A stretch of DNA of 64,000 nucleotides from positions 489,073 to 553,072 of the forward strand of contig NZ_MRDM01000030.1 of the NCBI RefSeq assembly GCF_002008165.1. Direction: 5' to 3'. Positions 1 to 9,525 of this stretch are shown one piece after another (position 1 is the stretch's first letter; each line of letters opens with the position of its first letter). Under the pieces are notes generated by a model. It did not search any database. It was not told where the DNA came from and worked only from the letters and a program-made list of their open reading frames with translations. This stretch comes from Rhizobium laguerreae (GTDB lineage Bacteria; Pseudomonadota; Alphaproteobacteria; Rhizobiales; Rhizobiaceae). The position numbers and the translations under genes were made by a program.

Positions 1-1
1 T

Positions 2-337
2 GTCGCCGATTCCGGTCCGACGCTGACCCAGTCGCAGCACGACAATGCGACCGGCGATCCCGTCTTCACCGCATTCGTGAAATACGCGACCGACGGCTCG
101 CACTCCATGGTTCGCGATCCTGCCGTCGACGCGCTGATCGCCAAGGCGACGTCTGCCACCGGCGACGAGCGAACAAAACTCTGGAAGGAGCTGTTCGCCA
201 AAGTGAATACCGAAATCATCGCCGACATCCCGATGTTCCACATGGTCGGTTTCACCCGCGTCTCGCCGCGTCTCGACTTCAAGCCGACGATCGCGACGAA
301 TTCCGAACTGCAGTTGTCGCAGATCCGCTTCAAGTAA
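2..337 (+). CDS. ABC transporter substrate-binding protein, family 5 (C-terminal part)
   Basis: Only the last 111 codons are present; the gene enters from the left edge in frame 2 and ends at TAA 335-337. The segment shows the typical end of a peptide/nickel-type (SBP_bac_5) periplasmic binding protein: a short helical stretch with the pattern DPAVDALIAKA, an ERTKLWKELF helix, and a closing strand in which IIADIPMFHM is followed by a YxxRV-like turn (GFTRVSPRL). This family captures oligopeptides, opines or related solutes in the periplasm for an ABC importer. The transporter's permease and ATPase genes are not to the right, so they must lie upstream or elsewhere. A strong hairpin follows the stop, which suggests this is the last gene of its unit. 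Substrate unknown. Confidence 0.75.
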   Translation, partial: VADSGPTLTQSQHDNATGDPVFTAFVKYATDGSHSMVRDPAVDALIAKATSATGDERTKLWKELFAKVNTEIIADIPMFHMVGFTRVSPRLDFKPTIATNSELQLSQIRFK

Positions 338-354
338 GCCGGGTTGCCGCACTT

Positions 355-389
355 AAGCACGGGCCGCCCGCAAATAGCGGCCCGTGCTT
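355..389 (+). terminator. Rho-independent-type terminator hairpin
   Basis: A perfect 13-bp stem (355-367 with 377-389) encloses a 9-nt loop, 18 bases after the stop of the binding-protein gene. The stem is very GC-rich and is followed by only a short T run, so it is a strong hairpin with a weak U-tract. It separates the upstream transporter gene from the oxidoreductase that starts at about 415. Confidence 0.8.
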
Positions 390-414
390 TCCATGACGTG
401 AGGGAGGAATGCCT

Positions 415-1470
415 ATGCCGCTGATTGACCGCATTGCCCTGACCCAATTCACCGAGCAGATATTGACCCGCGCCGGCATGGAGCCCGACAAGGCCGAAAC
501 GACTGCCGCCGTGCTGGTGGAGGGCGACATGATCGGCCACGAAACCCATGGCGTCAGCCTTTTGAACTGGTATGTCGAGGCGTTGGAGGACGGCTCGCTG
601 GCGAAGTCCGGCAGCTATGAGGTCGTCAATGACCGCGGCGCAGCCTTTGTTTGGGACGGCAAATCCCTCCCGGGTGCATGGCTGCTGACCAAGGCGATCG
701 AGCAAGCCTGCGAACGCGTAAGCGATCATGGCGTCGTCACCGCCGCGATCCGCAACTGCCATCATACCTGCGCTCTTTCAGCGTTCATGCGGCAGGTGAC
801 CGACCGGGGCCTCATCGTGCAGCTGTCGGTCTCGCATCCCGCTGCAAGCCGCGTTGCGCCCTATGGCGGCACGAAGCCGCTTCTGACGCCAAACCCGATG
901 GCGGCCGGCTTCCCGACGTCCAGGGATCCGATCCTGATCGACGTCTCGGCCTCGATCACCACCACGACCATGACGCAAAACCTGGCGAAGGCCGGCAAGA
1001 AATTTCCTGAGGCCTGGGCTCTCACCGCCGCAGGCGAGCCGACCGATGATCCACGCGAAGTGACCGAACGGGGCGGGACAATGATGCCTCTTGGCGGCCA
1101 GTTGAAGGGGCACAAGGGTTTTGGGCTCGGGCTGATCGTCGAATTGCTGGGGCAGGGGCTTTCCGGCAAGGGACGGGCCAACACGCCGTCCGGTGTCTTT
1201 TCGCAAAGCGCTTTCCTTCAGGTCATCGATCCCGCCTTTTTTGCCGGGCTGGATGCCTTTACGGCGCAGTCTGACTTTCTCGCCTCTGCATGCCGCAGCA
1301 ATCCTCCGGCGCCCTGGAACAATGGCCCCGTTCGCATGCCGGGCGACAGCGCCGCACGAAAGCGCCGCTCGGCGTTGGAAGAGGGCGTGCCGGTCGGCGA
1401 GGTGGCTTGGCAGAAGCTTTGTAAACATGCCGAGATCCTGGGCTTGCCTCTTCCTGACGTCGCTGCTTGA
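415..1470 (+). CDS. Ldh2 family (malate/L-lactate/ureidoglycolate-type) NAD(P)-dependent oxidoreductase
   Basis: A protein of 351 residues, the usual length of the Ldh2 (PF02615) family, which reduces or oxidises 2-hydroxy acids and related compounds with NAD(P)H in the cytoplasm. Visible family hallmarks are GHETHG at residues 41-46 and the NCHHTCALSAF segment, whose first His is residue 116, the usual catalytic position. The glycine-rich GGQLKGHKGFGLGLIVELL stretch of the C-terminal half is also typical. Two ATGs are possible (409 and 415). The AGGGAGG at 401-407 is only one base from 409 but 7 bases from 415, so 415 is preferred. The gene stands after a terminator and is followed by a convergent transporter gene. 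The substrate cannot be read from sequence; members of the family act on malate, lactate, ureidoglycolate, delta-1-piperideine-2-carboxylate and sulfolactate. Confidence 0.8.
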   Translation: MPLIDRIALTQFTEQILTRAGMEPDKAETTAAVLVEGDMIGHETHGVSLLNWYVEALEDGSLAKSGSYEVVNDRGAAFVWDGKSLPGAWLLTKAIEQACERVSDHGVVTAAIRNCHHTCALSAFMRQVTDRGLIVQLSVSHPAASRVAPYGGTKPLLTPNPMAAGFPTSRDPILIDVSASITTTTMTQNLAKAGKKFPEAWALTAAGEPTDDPREVTERGGTMMPLGGQLKGHKGFGLGLIVELLGQGLSGKGRANTPSGVFSQSAFLQVIDPAFFAGLDAFTAQSDFLASACRSNPPAPWNNGPVRMPGDSAARKRRSALEEGVPVGEVAWQKLCKHAEILGLPLPDVAA

Positions 1471-1528
1471 CGAAAACATCTCGGCTTCGAAACTTCTATC
1501 GGTCGCCGCAACGCCCGGTCAGGTGCAA

Positions 1529-3295
1529 TCAGATCGGCCAGACCAATAGCAGGATCGGCACACTGACGACCACCACAATGAGCGAGAGCGGCAGACCCAA
1601 TCGCGCGTAGTCACCAAACCGATATCCGCCCGGTCCCATCACGAGCGTGTTGCACTGGTGTCCGATGGGGGTGAGGAAGTCACAGCCGGCTCCAATTGCC
1701 ACCGCCATCAGAAAAGCATCGGGTCTAAAGCCCAGCTGCTCGGCAAAGGTCGCGGCGATCGGGGCCATGACCAGAACCGTCGCTGCGTTGTTCAAAAACG
1801 GGGTTACGGCCATGGCCGCAACCAGGATGAGAGCCAACGCACCGAAGGGCGGGAGCATTTCGGCGGTTCGCGAAAGGAGGTCCGCGATGATGTCGGTGGT
1901 TCCTGTGGTCCTGAGCGAGTCGCTGATCGGAATGAGAGCGGCCAGCATGATCAGAATGGGCGCATCGAGATGCTGATAAACTTCCCGCAAAGGGATGGAT
2001 CCGGTGACCACCATCAAAAAAGCTGCGGCGAAAAACGCCGTCGCAACGGGGATCCCGCCAAAGGCCGTGGCCGCCATCGTCGCCAAGAGGATGATGACGG
2101 GGACCAGGCCATTGCGGGCGCTGCCGAGCTTCAGATTTCGTTCGACGAGCGGTAGGCATCCCCACTCGCGCAAAAGATCCGGTAATTTCTGCAGGTTGCC
2201 CTGCAGGACCAAGACGTCCCCGTTGCGGATCTTGATCTCCCCCAGACGCTCGGTGAAGCGTTTGTCGCGGCGGCTGACGGCAAGAAGGTTGAGGCCGGTA
2301 TTGTCAAAAAGCGAGACGTCTTTTGCGCTGACGCCGATCAATCGGGAATGTTCGCCGACAATGGCTTCGACAGAACCTATGTCGCGGCGCGCCTCCGGCT
2401 GGTGCTTGCGATCGGACAGTTGAAGCTTGGCTTCGCTGACGATCTTGTCGAGCGCGCTCTGCTCGCCCTCGATAATAAGCAGGTCGCCATCCTTGAGCAC
2501 GGTGTCGGGAAGGGGCGTGCGCTTTTGCCCGCCGCCGCCGATAATGGCGGTGACCATCGCATCGCCGCCGGCAGGTTTCTGCAGCCAGCTGACCGACTGC
2601 CCGATCGCCCCGGACGGCGCTGCGACCTTGGCTTCGGTGGTATAGTTTTTGATCGCTACCGCCTCGTCCATCGATGTCTCTACACGCGATCTTTCAGGCA
2701 GCAGCCTGTAGAAGAGCGCCAGAAAAACAACGCCGGCGACCGAGAGCGCCAGGCCGACAGGCGTATAGTCAAACATCATGAACGGCTGCCCGGTGATCTC
2801 CTCGCGCACCCGGGACACGATGATGTTTGGCGACGTGCCGATCTGCGTCATGAGCCCTCCAAGCAGGGAGGCGAAAGACATCGGCATCAAGAACATGGAC
2901 GGCGATACGTTTGACTTTCGCGCCATTTGCACAGCGACCGGAATCATGATCGCCAGCGCACCGATGTTTTTGATAAAGGCTGACAGGGCTGCGACTATGG
3001 CAACCAAGATGATCAGCTGCATCCTTGGCCCACGTCGTTCGGGCGAAAATCTGCGCAAGGCGACATCCATGATCCCCGATCTGGATATCGCCGCACTCAC
3101 GATGAGCGCGCTGCCGACGATAATGACGATGTCGTCGGCAAAGCCGGTAAAGGCATTTTTGGCGGGGACGACCCCGATAATGATCGCGATGAGAAGTGCG
3201 CTCACGGCGACGATATCATATCGATAACGATCCCATAGAAACGCACCCATCATCAGCGTGATGACGAGAACGGACAGCCATTGATCCCAGCGCAT
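1529..3295 (-). CDS. SLC13 family permease with two TrkA-C (RCK_C) domains
   Basis: An integral membrane protein of 588 residues. It has two hydrophobic halves (about residues 5-205 and 405-588) separated by a soluble insert of about 200 residues. The insert carries two tandem RCK_C/TrkA-C-like units; DTVLKDGDLLIIEGE and IRNGDVLVLQGN are the matching strands of the two repeats. Each membrane half carries an SLC13 signature: MTQIGTSPNIIVS in the first, and FLNNAATVLVMAP plus LTPIGHQCN in the second. These motifs bind Na+ and anion in the DASS/SLC13 fold. Members move dicarboxylates, sulfate or other anions; the RCK_C insert is common in the bacterial branch annotated as sulfate or anion permeases. 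Convergent with the upstream oxidoreductase. Family assignment is firm, substrate is not. Confidence 0.85.
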   Translation of the reverse strand: MRWDQWLSVLVITLMMGAFLWDRYRYDIVAVSALLIAIIIGVVPAKNAFTGFADDIVIIVGSALIVSAAISRSGIMDVALRRFSPERRGPRMQLIILVAIVAALSAFIKNIGALAIMIPVAVQMARKSNVSPSMFLMPMSFASLLGGLMTQIGTSPNIIVSRVREEITGQPFMMFDYTPVGLALSVAGVVFLALFYRLLPERSRVETSMDEAVAIKNYTTEAKVAAPSGAIGQSVSWLQKPAGGDAMVTAIIGGGGQKRTPLPDTVLKDGDLLIIEGEQSALDKIVSEAKLQLSDRKHQPEARRDIGSVEAIVGEHSRLIGVSAKDVSLFDNTGLNLLAVSRRDKRFTERLGEIKIRNGDVLVLQGNLQKLPDLLREWGCLPLVERNLKLGSARNGLVPVIILLATMAATAFGGIPVATAFFAAAFLMVVTGSIPLREVYQHLDAPILIMLAALIPISDSLRTTGTTDIIADLLSRTAEMLPPFGALALILVAAMAVTPFLNNAATVLVMAPIAATFAEQLGFRPDAFLMAVAIGAGCDFLTPIGHQCNTLVMGPGGYRFGDYARLGLPLSLIVVVVSVPILLLVWPI

Positions 3296-3570
3296 CTTTG
3301 CATCCTGATGGTAGCGATTAACGCTTGAGCATGGATAACGATGCTTGGTGAGGTGAATTTTTTGTTCCGATACTCACCGCTCTATCTTCTGACAGTTGCG
3401 GCGGGTTGATCCCAGGACGCATGCCGAGGCAGGCGCTACAGGAGCTGGACGGGCCAATGCCGGTATCGAGAAGATCATCTGAGAGACGCTTCACGGCGGT
3501 CCTTGAACCGTCGGCGCACAGCCACAATATCATTTCGTCAGGACCATTGGTGGCATGAAAGGAGGAAAAG

Positions 3571-3882
3571 ATGCCGCTGAACGATGTTCCATGGATCCGG
3601 CCGGTGACGATCCGGCTGCAGTGCGGTTTAGAGCGTACCTTCACAGGCGTTTACGACGCCTTGGATTTTCTCGAGAACGAATGGCCGCTGCGTCATGGAG
3701 AGCGCCATGAGCGAGCGGTGAAGACGTGCCGCGGCGCGCTTAACGGGATCATTCCCGGCATCGTCGCGCGTGAGGCCTTCGTGGCGGCCTGTCTCGAAGT
3801 CGGAATGCCGGCCGTCCTGGTCCCGTGGAAGAGGAAGCCCGCTCCGCATCCGCCCCGGCCAGCGCGTCACGCGGCCATCTAG
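3571..3882 (+). CDS. DUF982 domain-containing protein
   Basis: A small protein of 103 residues with the DUF982 pattern common in Rhizobiales. It has an N-terminal strand with W and V (PWIRPVTIRLQ), a central DALDFLENEWPLR helix, the CRGALNGIIPG stretch with a conserved Ala-Leu pair, and a closing EAFVAACLEVGMP segment. No catalytic motif is visible and the function of the family is unknown. An AAAGGAGG box lies just upstream (about 3557-3566). The C-terminus is rich in Pro, Arg and His. The gene lies alone between the divergent SLC13 permease and ligD. Confidence 0.75.
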   Translation: MPLNDVPWIRPVTIRLQCGLERTFTGVYDALDFLENEWPLRHGERHERAVKTCRGALNGIIPGIVAREAFVAACLEVGMPAVLVPWKRKPAPHPPRPARHAAI

Positions 3883-4025
3883 GGTATCAGTGATGACCTC
3901 GCCTCCGATGAGGCGAGGTCTTGCCGAAGCGCGCGTTTTCCCGATGAGCGCCGGTATAAACGCCCTGATGGAACTTCCAGCTGCCAGCCGGCATTTCGCT
4001 GTCGGGGCTGCTTTCTGGAGCGATT

Positions 4026-6671
4026 ATGGCCAGCGACAAACTATCGACTTATCGATCGAAGCGCGATTTTCAAAAAACGGCCGAGCCGAGCGGCGAAAAG
4101 CGCCTGACGCGCAGCAACCGCCGTCGCTTCGTCATCCAGAAACATGATGCCACCCGGCTGCACTACGATCTGAGACTCGAGTTGGACGGCGTCTTCAAGT
4201 CCTGGGCTGTCACGAAAGGGCCATCCCTCGATCCGCACGACAAGCGGCTGGCCGTCGAGGTGGAGGATCACCCACTGGACTATGGTGATTTCGAAGGCAC
4301 CATTCCGAAAGGCCAGTATGGCGGCGGCACTGTCATGCTGTGGGATCGGGGCTATTGGGAACCGGAAGGAAAGAAGAGCCCGGAGCAGGCGCTGGCAAAA
4401 GGCGATTTCAAGTTTACGCTGGAAGGCAAACGCCTGCACGGCAGCTTCGTGCTGGTGCGGATGCGCAACGATCGCGACCGTGGCAAGCGCACCAACTGGC
4501 TGCTGATCAAACACCACGACGAGTTCTCCGTCGACGAGAACGGCGCGACTATCCTCGAAGAAAATCAGACATCGGTTGCCTCCGGCCGAACCATGGAAAT
4601 GATCGCGGCCGGCAAAGGACGAAAGCCCAAGCCTTTCATGGTCGAGGGCGGCGATGTTCGGGCCGATGCGGTCTGGGACAGCAATCAGGGACTGGCTGCC
4701 GACGAGAGAAAAGAGGATGCCCGAACTGGAGGAGACTCCAAGACGGTGACACAGGTCGATTTGCCGGATTTCATTGCGCCGCAGCTCTGCCAGACCCTGG
4801 AGCGCCCTCCGGCAGGCACCGGCTGGATTCACGAGATCAAGTTCGACGGTTACCGGATCCAGATGCGCGTGCTCGATGGTGAGGCGACGCTGAAGACCAG
4901 GAAAGGGCTCGACTGGACTGCAAAATATCCCGATATCGCCGAGGCGGCATCGGCATTGCCCGATGCGATCATCGACGGCGAGATCTGCGCCCTCGACGAT
5001 AGTGGCGCTCCTGATTTCGCGGCCCTGCAGGCTGCCCTTTCGGAAGGCAAGACCAGCGAACTCGTCTATTTCGCCTTCGATCTACTCTATGAGGGAGGGG
5101 AGGATTTGCGATCTCTGCCGCTCGTCGAGCGCAAGGCGCGGCTTCAAAGCCTCCTGTCCGACGCCGGCAGCGATCCGCGCATTCGTTTCGTCGAACATTT
5201 CGAGACTGGCGGCGATGCAGTTCTCCGGTCTGCATGCAAGCTCTCGCTGGAAGGCATCATCTCCAAACAAGCGGATGCACCCTATCAATCCGGCCGTACT
5301 GAAAGCTGGGCGAAGTCGAAATGCCGCGCCGGCCATGAGGTGGTAATTGGCGCCTACGCAAAGACCAACGGGAAATTCCGATCCCTGCTGGTCGGCGTCT
5401 ATCGTGGCGACCACTTCGTTTATGTCGGCCGCGTCGGCACTGGATATGGCGCAAAGAAAGTCGAAACGCTGCTGCCGAAGTTGAAGGCGCTCGAGACGGC
5501 GAAATCGCCTTTCACCGGTGTCGGCGCACCGAAAAAGGAGGCCGAGGTCACGTGGCTGAAGCCCGAGCTCGTGGCGGAAATCGAATTCGCAGGATGGACC
5601 TCAGACGGTATTGTCCGGCAGGCGGCCTTCAAGGGGCTGAGGGAAGACAAGCCGGCGAAAGAGGTCAAGGCTGAACGGCCGGCGAAACCCGCGCGAACTG
5701 ACGTGCCGCAGCCGGCGGTGCAGGCGAAGGCCAGGCCCGTCCGCCGAAAAAGCGCCAAAGCCGAGGTCATGGGGGTGCTGATTTCAAACCCGGACAAGCC
5801 GCTATGGCCGGATGCGAATGACGGCGAAGCGGTCACCAAGGAAGAGCTGGCCCGCTACTACGAAGCCGTCGGTTCCTGGCTGATCGAGCACATCAAGGGA
5901 CGCCCATGTTCGGTCATCCGCGCACCCGACGGGATCGGCGGCGAGCAATTTTTCCAGCGCCATGCGATGCCCGGCACCTCGAACCTTCTCGAACTGGTCA
6001 AGGTTTTCGGCGATAAAAAGCCCTATCTGCAAATCGACCGGGTCGAAGGCTTGGCCGCCGTCGCGCAGATCGGCGCGGTCGAGCTGCACCCCTGGAATTG
6101 CGAACCGCATCAGCCCGAGGTGCCCGGGCGTCTCGTCTTCGACCTTGATCCAGGTCCGGACGTGCCGTTCTCCGCTGTGGTTTCGGCGGCCCGGGAAATG
6201 CGGGACCGTCTCGACGCGCTGGGCCTGATCAGCTTTTGCAAGACGACTGGCGGCAAGGGTCTGCACGTTGTCACTCCGCTCGCGGTCAACAAGCGCAAGC
6301 CGCTTTCGTGGGCTGAAGCGAAGGGTTTTGCGCACGATGTGTGCCAGCAGATGGCGCGCGACAATCCCGATCTCTATCTGATCAAAATGACGAAGAGCCT
6401 GAGGAACGGCCGGATCTTCCTCGACTATCTGCGCAACGACCGGATGGCGACGGCGGTGGCGCCTTTGTCACCGCGCGCCCGGCCGGGCGCCACCGTCTCG
6501 ATGCCACTGACCTGGACCCAGGTCAAGTCGGACCTGGACCCCAAGCGCTTCACCATCCGCACCGTTCCTGCTCTTCTGGCGAAATCGTCGGCCTGGGAAG
6601 ACTATTGCGACGGCCAACGGCCACTGGAACAGGCGATCAAGCGCTTCGCCAAGGCGCGGGTCGCGGCTTGA
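4026..6671 (+). CDS. ligD: DNA ligase D (3'-phosphoesterase, ATP-dependent ligase and polymerase)
   Basis: The multifunctional non-homologous end-joining enzyme, 881 residues, in the PE-LIG-POL domain order of the Pseudomonas and rhizobial type. Residues about 35-175 are the 3'-phosphoesterase domain, with the RRFVIQKHDATRLHYDLRLE box and GTIPKGQYGGG. The ligase domain runs from about 245 to 540, with nucleotidyl lysine K272 in the KFDGYR motif, IIDGEICALDD, and LEGIISKQ. An Ala/Lys/Pro-rich linker follows. The primase-type polymerase domain starts near residue 582 (VLISNPDKPLWP); its metal-binding DLD motif is at about 706-708. LigD works with Ku to process and seal double-strand breaks. Its likely Ku partners and a second ligase are encoded about 19-21 kb to the right, at 25195-27977. 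All key residues I can check are present, so it looks intact. Confidence 0.97.
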   Translation: MASDKLSTYRSKRDFQKTAEPSGEKRLTRSNRRRFVIQKHDATRLHYDLRLELDGVFKSWAVTKGPSLDPHDKRLAVEVEDHPLDYGDFEGTIPKGQYGGGTVMLWDRGYWEPEGKKSPEQALAKGDFKFTLEGKRLHGSFVLVRMRNDRDRGKRTNWLLIKHHDEFSVDENGATILEENQTSVASGRTMEMIAAGKGRKPKPFMVEGGDVRADAVWDSNQGLAADERKEDARTGGDSKTVTQVDLPDFIAPQLCQTLERPPAGTGWIHEIKFDGYRIQMRVLDGEATLKTRKGLDWTAKYPDIAEAASALPDAIIDGEICALDDSGAPDFAALQAALSEGKTSELVYFAFDLLYEGGEDLRSLPLVERKARLQSLLSDAGSDPRIRFVEHFETGGDAVLRSACKLSLEGIISKQADAPYQSGRTESWAKSKCRAGHEVVIGAYAKTNGKFRSLLVGVYRGDHFVYVGRVGTGYGAKKVETLLPKLKALETAKSPFTGVGAPKKEAEVTWLKPELVAEIEFAGWTSDGIVRQAAFKGLREDKPAKEVKAERPAKPARTDVPQPAVQAKARPVRRKSAKAEVMGVLISNPDKPLWPDANDGEAVTKEELARYYEAVGSWLIEHIKGRPCSVIRAPDGIGGEQFFQRHAMPGTSNLLELVKVFGDKKPYLQIDRVEGLAAVAQIGAVELHPWNCEPHQPEVPGRLVFDLDPGPDVPFSAVVSAAREMRDRLDALGLISFCKTTGGKGLHVVTPLAVNKRKPLSWAEAKGFAHDVCQQMARDNPDLYLIKMTKSLRNGRIFLDYLRNDRMATAVAPLSPRARPGATVSMPLTWTQVKSDLDPKRFTIRTVPALLAKSSAWEDYCDGQRPLEQAIKRFAKARVAA

Positions 6672-7011
6672 TTGAGGGGCTTACCGCGGACCGGGTTCGA
6701 GGTGATAGTTAGCGCGAACCGCAATTGCTTTGGGAGTTCGCGCCCGGCGATCCACCGTGGCGACAGCCGGGCCAGGCGTCGGATTAATGCCATGTGTTCA
6801 AGTTGGATTTGTTGCAGGCAACGACACTCGCCTGGCCACGATCGACAGTTTCCGTGGAGCAGTCCGAAAAGTCCATCGGTCGGAGGCTTTCGACGCTGAT
6901 TGCTTTATCGCATCGTCGGGAGGTCAGTCGCCTATCGAGCCGCTGCCTCGTGGTACAGCTTCATCGCGTCTGACGCGGTTTCGCCATGCGTACCCTCCCT
7001 CGGAAGCAGGT
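6672..7011. other. Gene-free interval
   Basis: About 340 bases between ligD and the convergent methyltransferase-like gene. Short open frames exist on both strands, but none has a convincing ribosome binding site or a recognisable protein motif. I see no strong hairpin and nothing else to annotate. Confidence 0.6.
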
Positions 7012-7566
7012 TTACCGCCAATCGAACCACGGTGTCAGCAAGCCCGTCTTGCGCCGATAGGCTTCATATTCGGATGCCAGCGGTGATAGGGAGAACTTCC
7101 TCTCCTCATTGCGGGCTGCAATCACGTAGACAACCGTAAAAAATAAGACCGGCAGGATCGACCATATCGACCAAGATGCCAGCGCCCACCCCGACCAGAA
7201 GAGCAGGTAGGACGTGTAAAAAGGGTGCCGCAGGTAGCGATAGGGACCGTCGGTGACAAGACTATCTGGATGATCGAGGGTGAACACAAAGCGCAACCTG
7301 GCCTGTCGCGAGGCCGACACCGCCCACCAGAACAAGCCCGCCGACCCGATTTCAAATCCCAGTCCTACTACCTGTACCCATAGCATCTGGGTCCCGGACC
7401 AAACCAGGTACAGGAAAAACGCCGTCGTCGCGATGACGCCGACGGAGATCAGCTTTGCTCCGGCTTCCATCTTCGGTGAGTTGAAGTGGCCTCGCAACGA
7501 CCACGCGTAGGACCCGACGATAGTCAGGCTGGTGATCGAAATAATGAAGTCCAGAAGAAATTGCAT
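7012..7566 (-). CDS. Isoprenylcysteine carboxylmethyltransferase/PEMT-like membrane protein
   Basis: A small integral membrane protein of 184 residues with about five hydrophobic segments. The conserved C-terminal half reads VTDGPYRYLRHPFYTSYLL, followed by a long membrane helix and a RNEERKF...YEAYRRKTG tail. This is the SAM-binding signature of the ICMT/PEMT/NnrU-like methyltransferase superfamily (GPYxxxRHPxY and the distal EE pair). In bacteria such proteins are mostly uncharacterised. The substrate could be a phospholipid, a small thiol or a prenylated compound; nothing nearby tells which. Both signature elements are intact. It stands alone, convergent with ligD. Confidence 0.75.
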   Translation of the reverse strand: MQFLLDFIISITSLTIVGSYAWSLRGHFNSPKMEAGAKLISVGVIATTAFFLYLVWSGTQMLWVQVVGLGFEIGSAGLFWWAVSASRQARLRFVFTLDHPDSLVTDGPYRYLRHPFYTSYLLFWSGWALASWSIWSILPVLFFTVVYVIAARNEERKFSLSPLASEYEAYRRKTGLLTPWFDWR

Positions 7567-7780
7567 CTCGATGCCCGGCTTGAAAGGTTGGTTACAATTG
7601 CTGCTGCGACAGACCTAGCCCGTATACAACGCCTAGGCAAATGATTGATGTATGATACGCAACCGCACTGAAACGAGTCATGATTGCACGACCTGGTTTA
7701 GATCTGGTTTACGATGATCATGCACCGGCCGTAGATATTTTCGTGCAAGACTTCGGGCTGGGCTTTAGGGGTCGCAGCTT

Positions 7781-8659
7781 ATGGACGTATTTCACTGTAC
7801 AATCGACACCAGCCACGGCGCCGTGGGCATCAGTGACACTATCGATGGCGCTGCACCACTGGTTATGATACACGGTTCCGGCAGCTCACGGACGGTCTTT
7901 TCACGGCAACTACACAGCCATTTGTCCCGGAATTGGCGTCTGATTGCGCTCGATCTTCCGGGACATGGCGAATCGAGCGACGCTCGAGATCCGCAGTCAA
8001 CTTATACCGTCACCGGTCTTGCCGACTGCATAGGAGAGGTGGCAGCCCGCCTGGGGCTTCATCGCTTTCCCGTGCTGGGATGGTCGCTTGGCGGTCACGT
8101 CGCGATTGAGATGGCGGGCAGCGGCAACAGCATTTCGGGCCTGATGTTGTGCGGCACGCCACCGGTCCCCAGCGGTCTCCTCGGAATGCTGCGGGGATTC
8201 CATCCATCATTTGATATTCTTCTGGCATCAAAAGAGAACTTTACATCGCGTGACGTGGAGCGGTTTCAGTCTCTTTGCTTTGGAGACACGAGCAACCCCT
8301 CCTTTCGCGACGCCATAGCGCGCGCAGACGGGAGACTAAGGAGCGTTTTTTCTCGCGCAATGTTGCGGGGGCAGGGGGTGGATCAGCGCCGCACCGTCGA
8401 ACAGGCTGATATACCCATTGCTTTTGTGAATGGATTTCATGACCCCTTTGTCAAACTCAGCTATTTTTCGGGCCTGAACATCCAGTTGCTCTTCGAAGGC
8501 AAAGCGCATGTAATGGAAGGTGCTGGTCACGCGCCTTTCTGGGAAAAGCCGGAGAGCTTCAACTCGATGCTCGACCGGTTCCTGAACACAGTCGCCGCTC
8601 ATGAAGCCAATATCGATCTGAAGAATCATCACTTTCTTTCGAACAGATCAGTGTTCTAA
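7781..8659 (+). CDS. Alpha/beta hydrolase fold protein
   Basis: 292 residues with a complete alpha/beta-hydrolase triad pattern. HGSGSS near residue 30 forms the oxyanion loop. The nucleophile elbow is GWSLGGH near residue 105. The acid is probably the Asp in NGFHDPFV and the His is in GAGHAPFWEKPE. The DLPGHGESSD segment after strand 4 is also classic. These enzymes cleave esters, C-C bonds or similar; the motif set alone does not give a substrate. There is no signal peptide, so it is probably cytoplasmic. It stands alone, about 210 bases from the divergent methyltransferase-like gene. Somewhat more A/T in the third codon position than its neighbours hints that it may have been acquired separately, but this was judged by eye only. 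Confidence 0.85.
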   Translation: MDVFHCTIDTSHGAVGISDTIDGAAPLVMIHGSGSSRTVFSRQLHSHLSRNWRLIALDLPGHGESSDARDPQSTYTVTGLADCIGEVAARLGLHRFPVLGWSLGGHVAIEMAGSGNSISGLMLCGTPPVPSGLLGMLRGFHPSFDILLASKENFTSRDVERFQSLCFGDTSNPSFRDAIARADGRLRSVFSRAMLRGQGVDQRRTVEQADIPIAFVNGFHDPFVKLSYFSGLNIQLLFEGKAHVMEGAGHAPFWEKPESFNSMLDRFLNTVAAHEANIDLKNHHFLSNRSVF

Positions 8660-8982
8660 GAGCAATACGCGGAGCTGCGGTCTCCTGTGCTTACAGTTTC
8701 CGAAACATGTCGCGGGAAGATCGACGAGCGGCTCGAAAGACGACACAGGATCTTTCAGGGCAGGTAATCGGATCGGAATGCGAGGGATGTGGCTCGCCAT
8801 TTGCCGCGGCCACGAACTCGTACTGCAAACGACGTGGTTTCCATCGGTCGTAAAACAATATTTGACGTCTAAGTTCATTATGCGACGGTCATGGTCGGGC
8901 AACCGCCATTGCCTTTCCCGCAGACCGATCCCGCCCTATCATTCAGAGGCGCCTGCATGAAATCCAGGGAGATGGGAGAGCG
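8660..8982. other. Gene-free interval
   Basis: About 320 bases between the hydrolase and the secreted-protein gene. Short frames are present but lack support. A GGGAGA stretch (about 8971-8976) just before 8983 is the likely ribosome binding site of the next gene. Nothing else recognised. Confidence 0.55.
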
Positions 8983-9462
8983 ATGCAGAAACGTTTAGGC
9001 CTGTTAGCGGCAGGAGTCTTTCTCCTCCAGCCATGCTCCTTCGCCAACGCACAGGCACCGAATGCCCTGGAGAGGGCCATCGGAGATGCGCAGCCATGCA
9101 GGTCGTTGAAGACCAAGGTATCGAGCTTCGGTATCAGTGTGGAGGTAGGCGTCGACAAGCTCGATTCGGTGAAGATCGAAAACCTGCAATTGTCGGTCAA
9201 TGGCAACACCGCGGAGGCGAGCGCCCGCGGCACGCTTGCTTGCAAGACCTCGGACGAAGCGCTGGTACAAGGAGGGTTTTCAGCGACCGCTGAGGTTCGG
9301 CTGAAGGTCGACCTTACGACCTGCAAGATGACCGAGACCTCCATCGAGATCGTGAAGACCGGTGGCCGGTTCGGCGACATCGTCAAAGGACTTGAGACTG
9401 AAATCTCTGGCGCCCTCCGGCGAAGTCTGGAGAGGAACGTGGCCAAGCTTTGCGAGAAGTGA
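8983..9462 (+). CDS. Hypothetical secreted protein
   Basis: 159 residues. An N-terminal Sec-type signal peptide is clear: KR at 3-4, a Leu/Ala/Val-rich core, and probable cleavage after about residue 24 (ANA-QAP). The mature part of about 135 residues is rich in beta-like alternating stretches (SVKIENLQLSVNGNTAEASARG, given here only as a description of the strand pattern around residues 65-85) and carries four Cys that could form disulfides. I do not recognise a family. The mixture of strands and a final amphipathic helix would suit a small periplasmic or surface protein. No partner genes are adjacent; the next gene is convergent. Confidence 0.6.
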   Translation: MQKRLGLLAAGVFLLQPCSFANAQAPNALERAIGDAQPCRSLKTKVSSFGISVEVGVDKLDSVKIENLQLSVNGNTAEASARGTLACKTSDEALVQGGFSATAEVRLKVDLTTCKMTETSIEIVKTGGRFGDIVKGLETEISGALRRSLERNVAKLCEK

Positions 9463-9525
9463 TCAGCGGATCGACACCGTTAGACAGGAAGGGATCGAAG
9501 ACTGCGTTGCAGAGGTGCCGCCGCC